Of a stretch of 15,024 nucleotides of DNA, positions 14,440-15,024 are shown in pieces. How positions within the stretch are numbered: position 1 is the stretch's first letter; each line of letters starts with the position of its first letter. A program made the position numbers and the translations under genes. The stretch is from assembly GCA_017502065.1 (NCBI GenBank), contig JAFVVU010000025.1:1-15024 (forward strand), in the 5' to 3' direction. The stretch comes from Clostridia bacterium. Lineage in GTDB: Bacteria; Bacillota; Clostridia; RUG12999. The notes beneath the pieces were generated by a model. The model searched no databases. It was not told where the DNA came from and worked only from the letters and a program-made list of their open reading frames with translations.

Positions 14440-15024
14440 ATGTCAGTTCTTCAGTCGGTTTCTTCACCGGAAGATTTAAAAAAACTTACAGCTTGCGAGC
14501 TTGAACGTTATTGCTACGAAGCTCGTGAGTTTCTTATAAATACCGTTTCCGAAACAGGCGGTCATCTTGCATCCAATTTAGGTGTTGTGGAGCTTACATG
14601 CGCACTGCACTACGTATTTAACTGTCCTGAGGACAAGTTTGTATGGGATGTGGGGCATCAGGCATATGTTCATAAAATGATTACCGGAAGACTGGATTAT
14701 TTTTCTTCACTCCGCTCTATCGGCGGACTTGCCGGATTTCCAAAAACCACCGAAAGTGAGTGCGACAGTTTTAATACCGGTCATTCATCTACTGCTATTT
14801 CGGCGGCACTTGGTATTGCCCGTGCACGCGATTTAAACGGTGAAAGCTTTAATGTTATCAGCATAATCGGCGATGGTGCGCTTACCGGTGGTATGGCATT
14901 TGAAGCCCTTGCCGATGCAGGACAGTCCAATAACAGAATGATTGTTATTGTCAATGACAATGAAATGTCCATTTCAAAAAATGTTGGCGGCATTTCAAAT
15001 CATCTTTCAAACCTGCGTACAGGT
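14440..15024 (+). CDS. dxs: 1-deoxy-D-xylulose-5-phosphate synthase, N-terminal 195 residues (runs off window)
   Basis: DXS condenses pyruvate with glyceraldehyde 3-phosphate, using thiamine diphosphate, in the first step of the MEP isoprenoid pathway; its product also feeds thiamine and pyridoxal synthesis in many bacteria. The visible part is the thiamine-diphosphate-binding N-terminal domain: [14 protein letters not shown] (40-53, with H42), WDVGHQAY (69-76, with H73), [15 protein letters not shown] (111-125), and the cofactor motif [14 protein letters not shown] (144-157) ending in NDNEMSIS (172-179). The frame starts at ATG 14440 behind a reasonable ribosome-binding site and is open to the window edge; about 420 residues of a usual DXS of about 620 are missing. 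It is unrelated in function to the SLH module and marks its right border. Confidence 0.96.
   Translation, partial: MSVLQSVSSPEDLKKLTACELERYCYEAREFLINTVSETGGHLASNLGVVELTCALHYVFNCPEDKFVWDVGHQAYVHKMITGRLDYFSSLRSIGGLAGFPKTTESECDSFNTGHSSTAISAALGIARARDLNGESFNVISIIGDGALTGGMAFEALADAGQSNNRMIVIVNDNEMSISKNVGGISNHLSNLRTG

Noticed and set aside
1..15024. CRISPR arrays, transposases, integrases, tRNA or rRNA genes
   Set aside because: I saw no regularly spaced repeats, mobile-element proteins or terminal inverted repeats, and no recognisable structural RNA genes in the window.

Overview
The window looks like chromosomal DNA of an AT-rich, anaerobic, Gram-positive Clostridia-type bacterium. The support is strong AGGAGG ribosome-binding sites, consensus TTGACA/TATAAT promoters, three proteins with S-layer-homology (SLH) wall anchors, a rubrerythrin and the DXS enzyme of the MEP isoprenoid pathway. 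A gut carbohydrate-degrading relative (for example Monoglobus-like) is only a guess.

The window is dominated by three large paralogous minus-strand genes: 1-3114 (its 3' end lies outside the window), 6773-9913 (broken) and 10152-13373. Each encodes, in order, a signal peptide, two carbohydrate-binding-like jelly-roll domains, an Ig-like domain, a TIM-barrel glycosidase-like domain, a small beta domain and three SLH repeats. The first and third have a divergently transcribed AraC-family regulator at their 5' end (3254-4114 and 13505-14374). Between the first and second large genes sits a housekeeping cassette: a GT2-GtrA fusion glycosyltransferase (4223-5248), a ZIP metal transporter (5295-6047, minus) and a rubrerythrin (6185-6718). 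At the right edge the first 195 codons of dxs begin (14440).

The part I consider new is the repeated AraC/SLH-glycosidase module. (1) All three large genes carry a related 25-bp element just upstream of, or over, their -35 region. It is AAATAAATAG-N7-AGGAACAA, with 18/18 fixed positions shared by copies 1 and 2 and a degenerate version at copy 3; I propose it as the AraC operator. (2) Both regulators have sigma-A promoters placed so that the predicted transcription start is the A of the ATG, which would give leaderless mRNAs. (3) The middle copy keeps the whole divergent control region, including a regulator-type promoter and an ATG at the expected place, but its regulator gene is gone and the space is occupied by a terminator and the end of the third large gene. 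(4) The middle large gene is interrupted by two in-frame TAA codons only 12 codons apart. Both are preceded by CAG, and at least one sits where a glutamine is expected, while the remaining 960 or so codons are intact.

A reasonable reading is that each AraC protein senses a sugar or oligosaccharide and activates its neighbouring surface-anchored carbohydrate-acting protein. The three copies would have arisen by duplication followed by regulator loss and damage in the middle copy. Substrate and catalytic competence cannot be read from the sequence.
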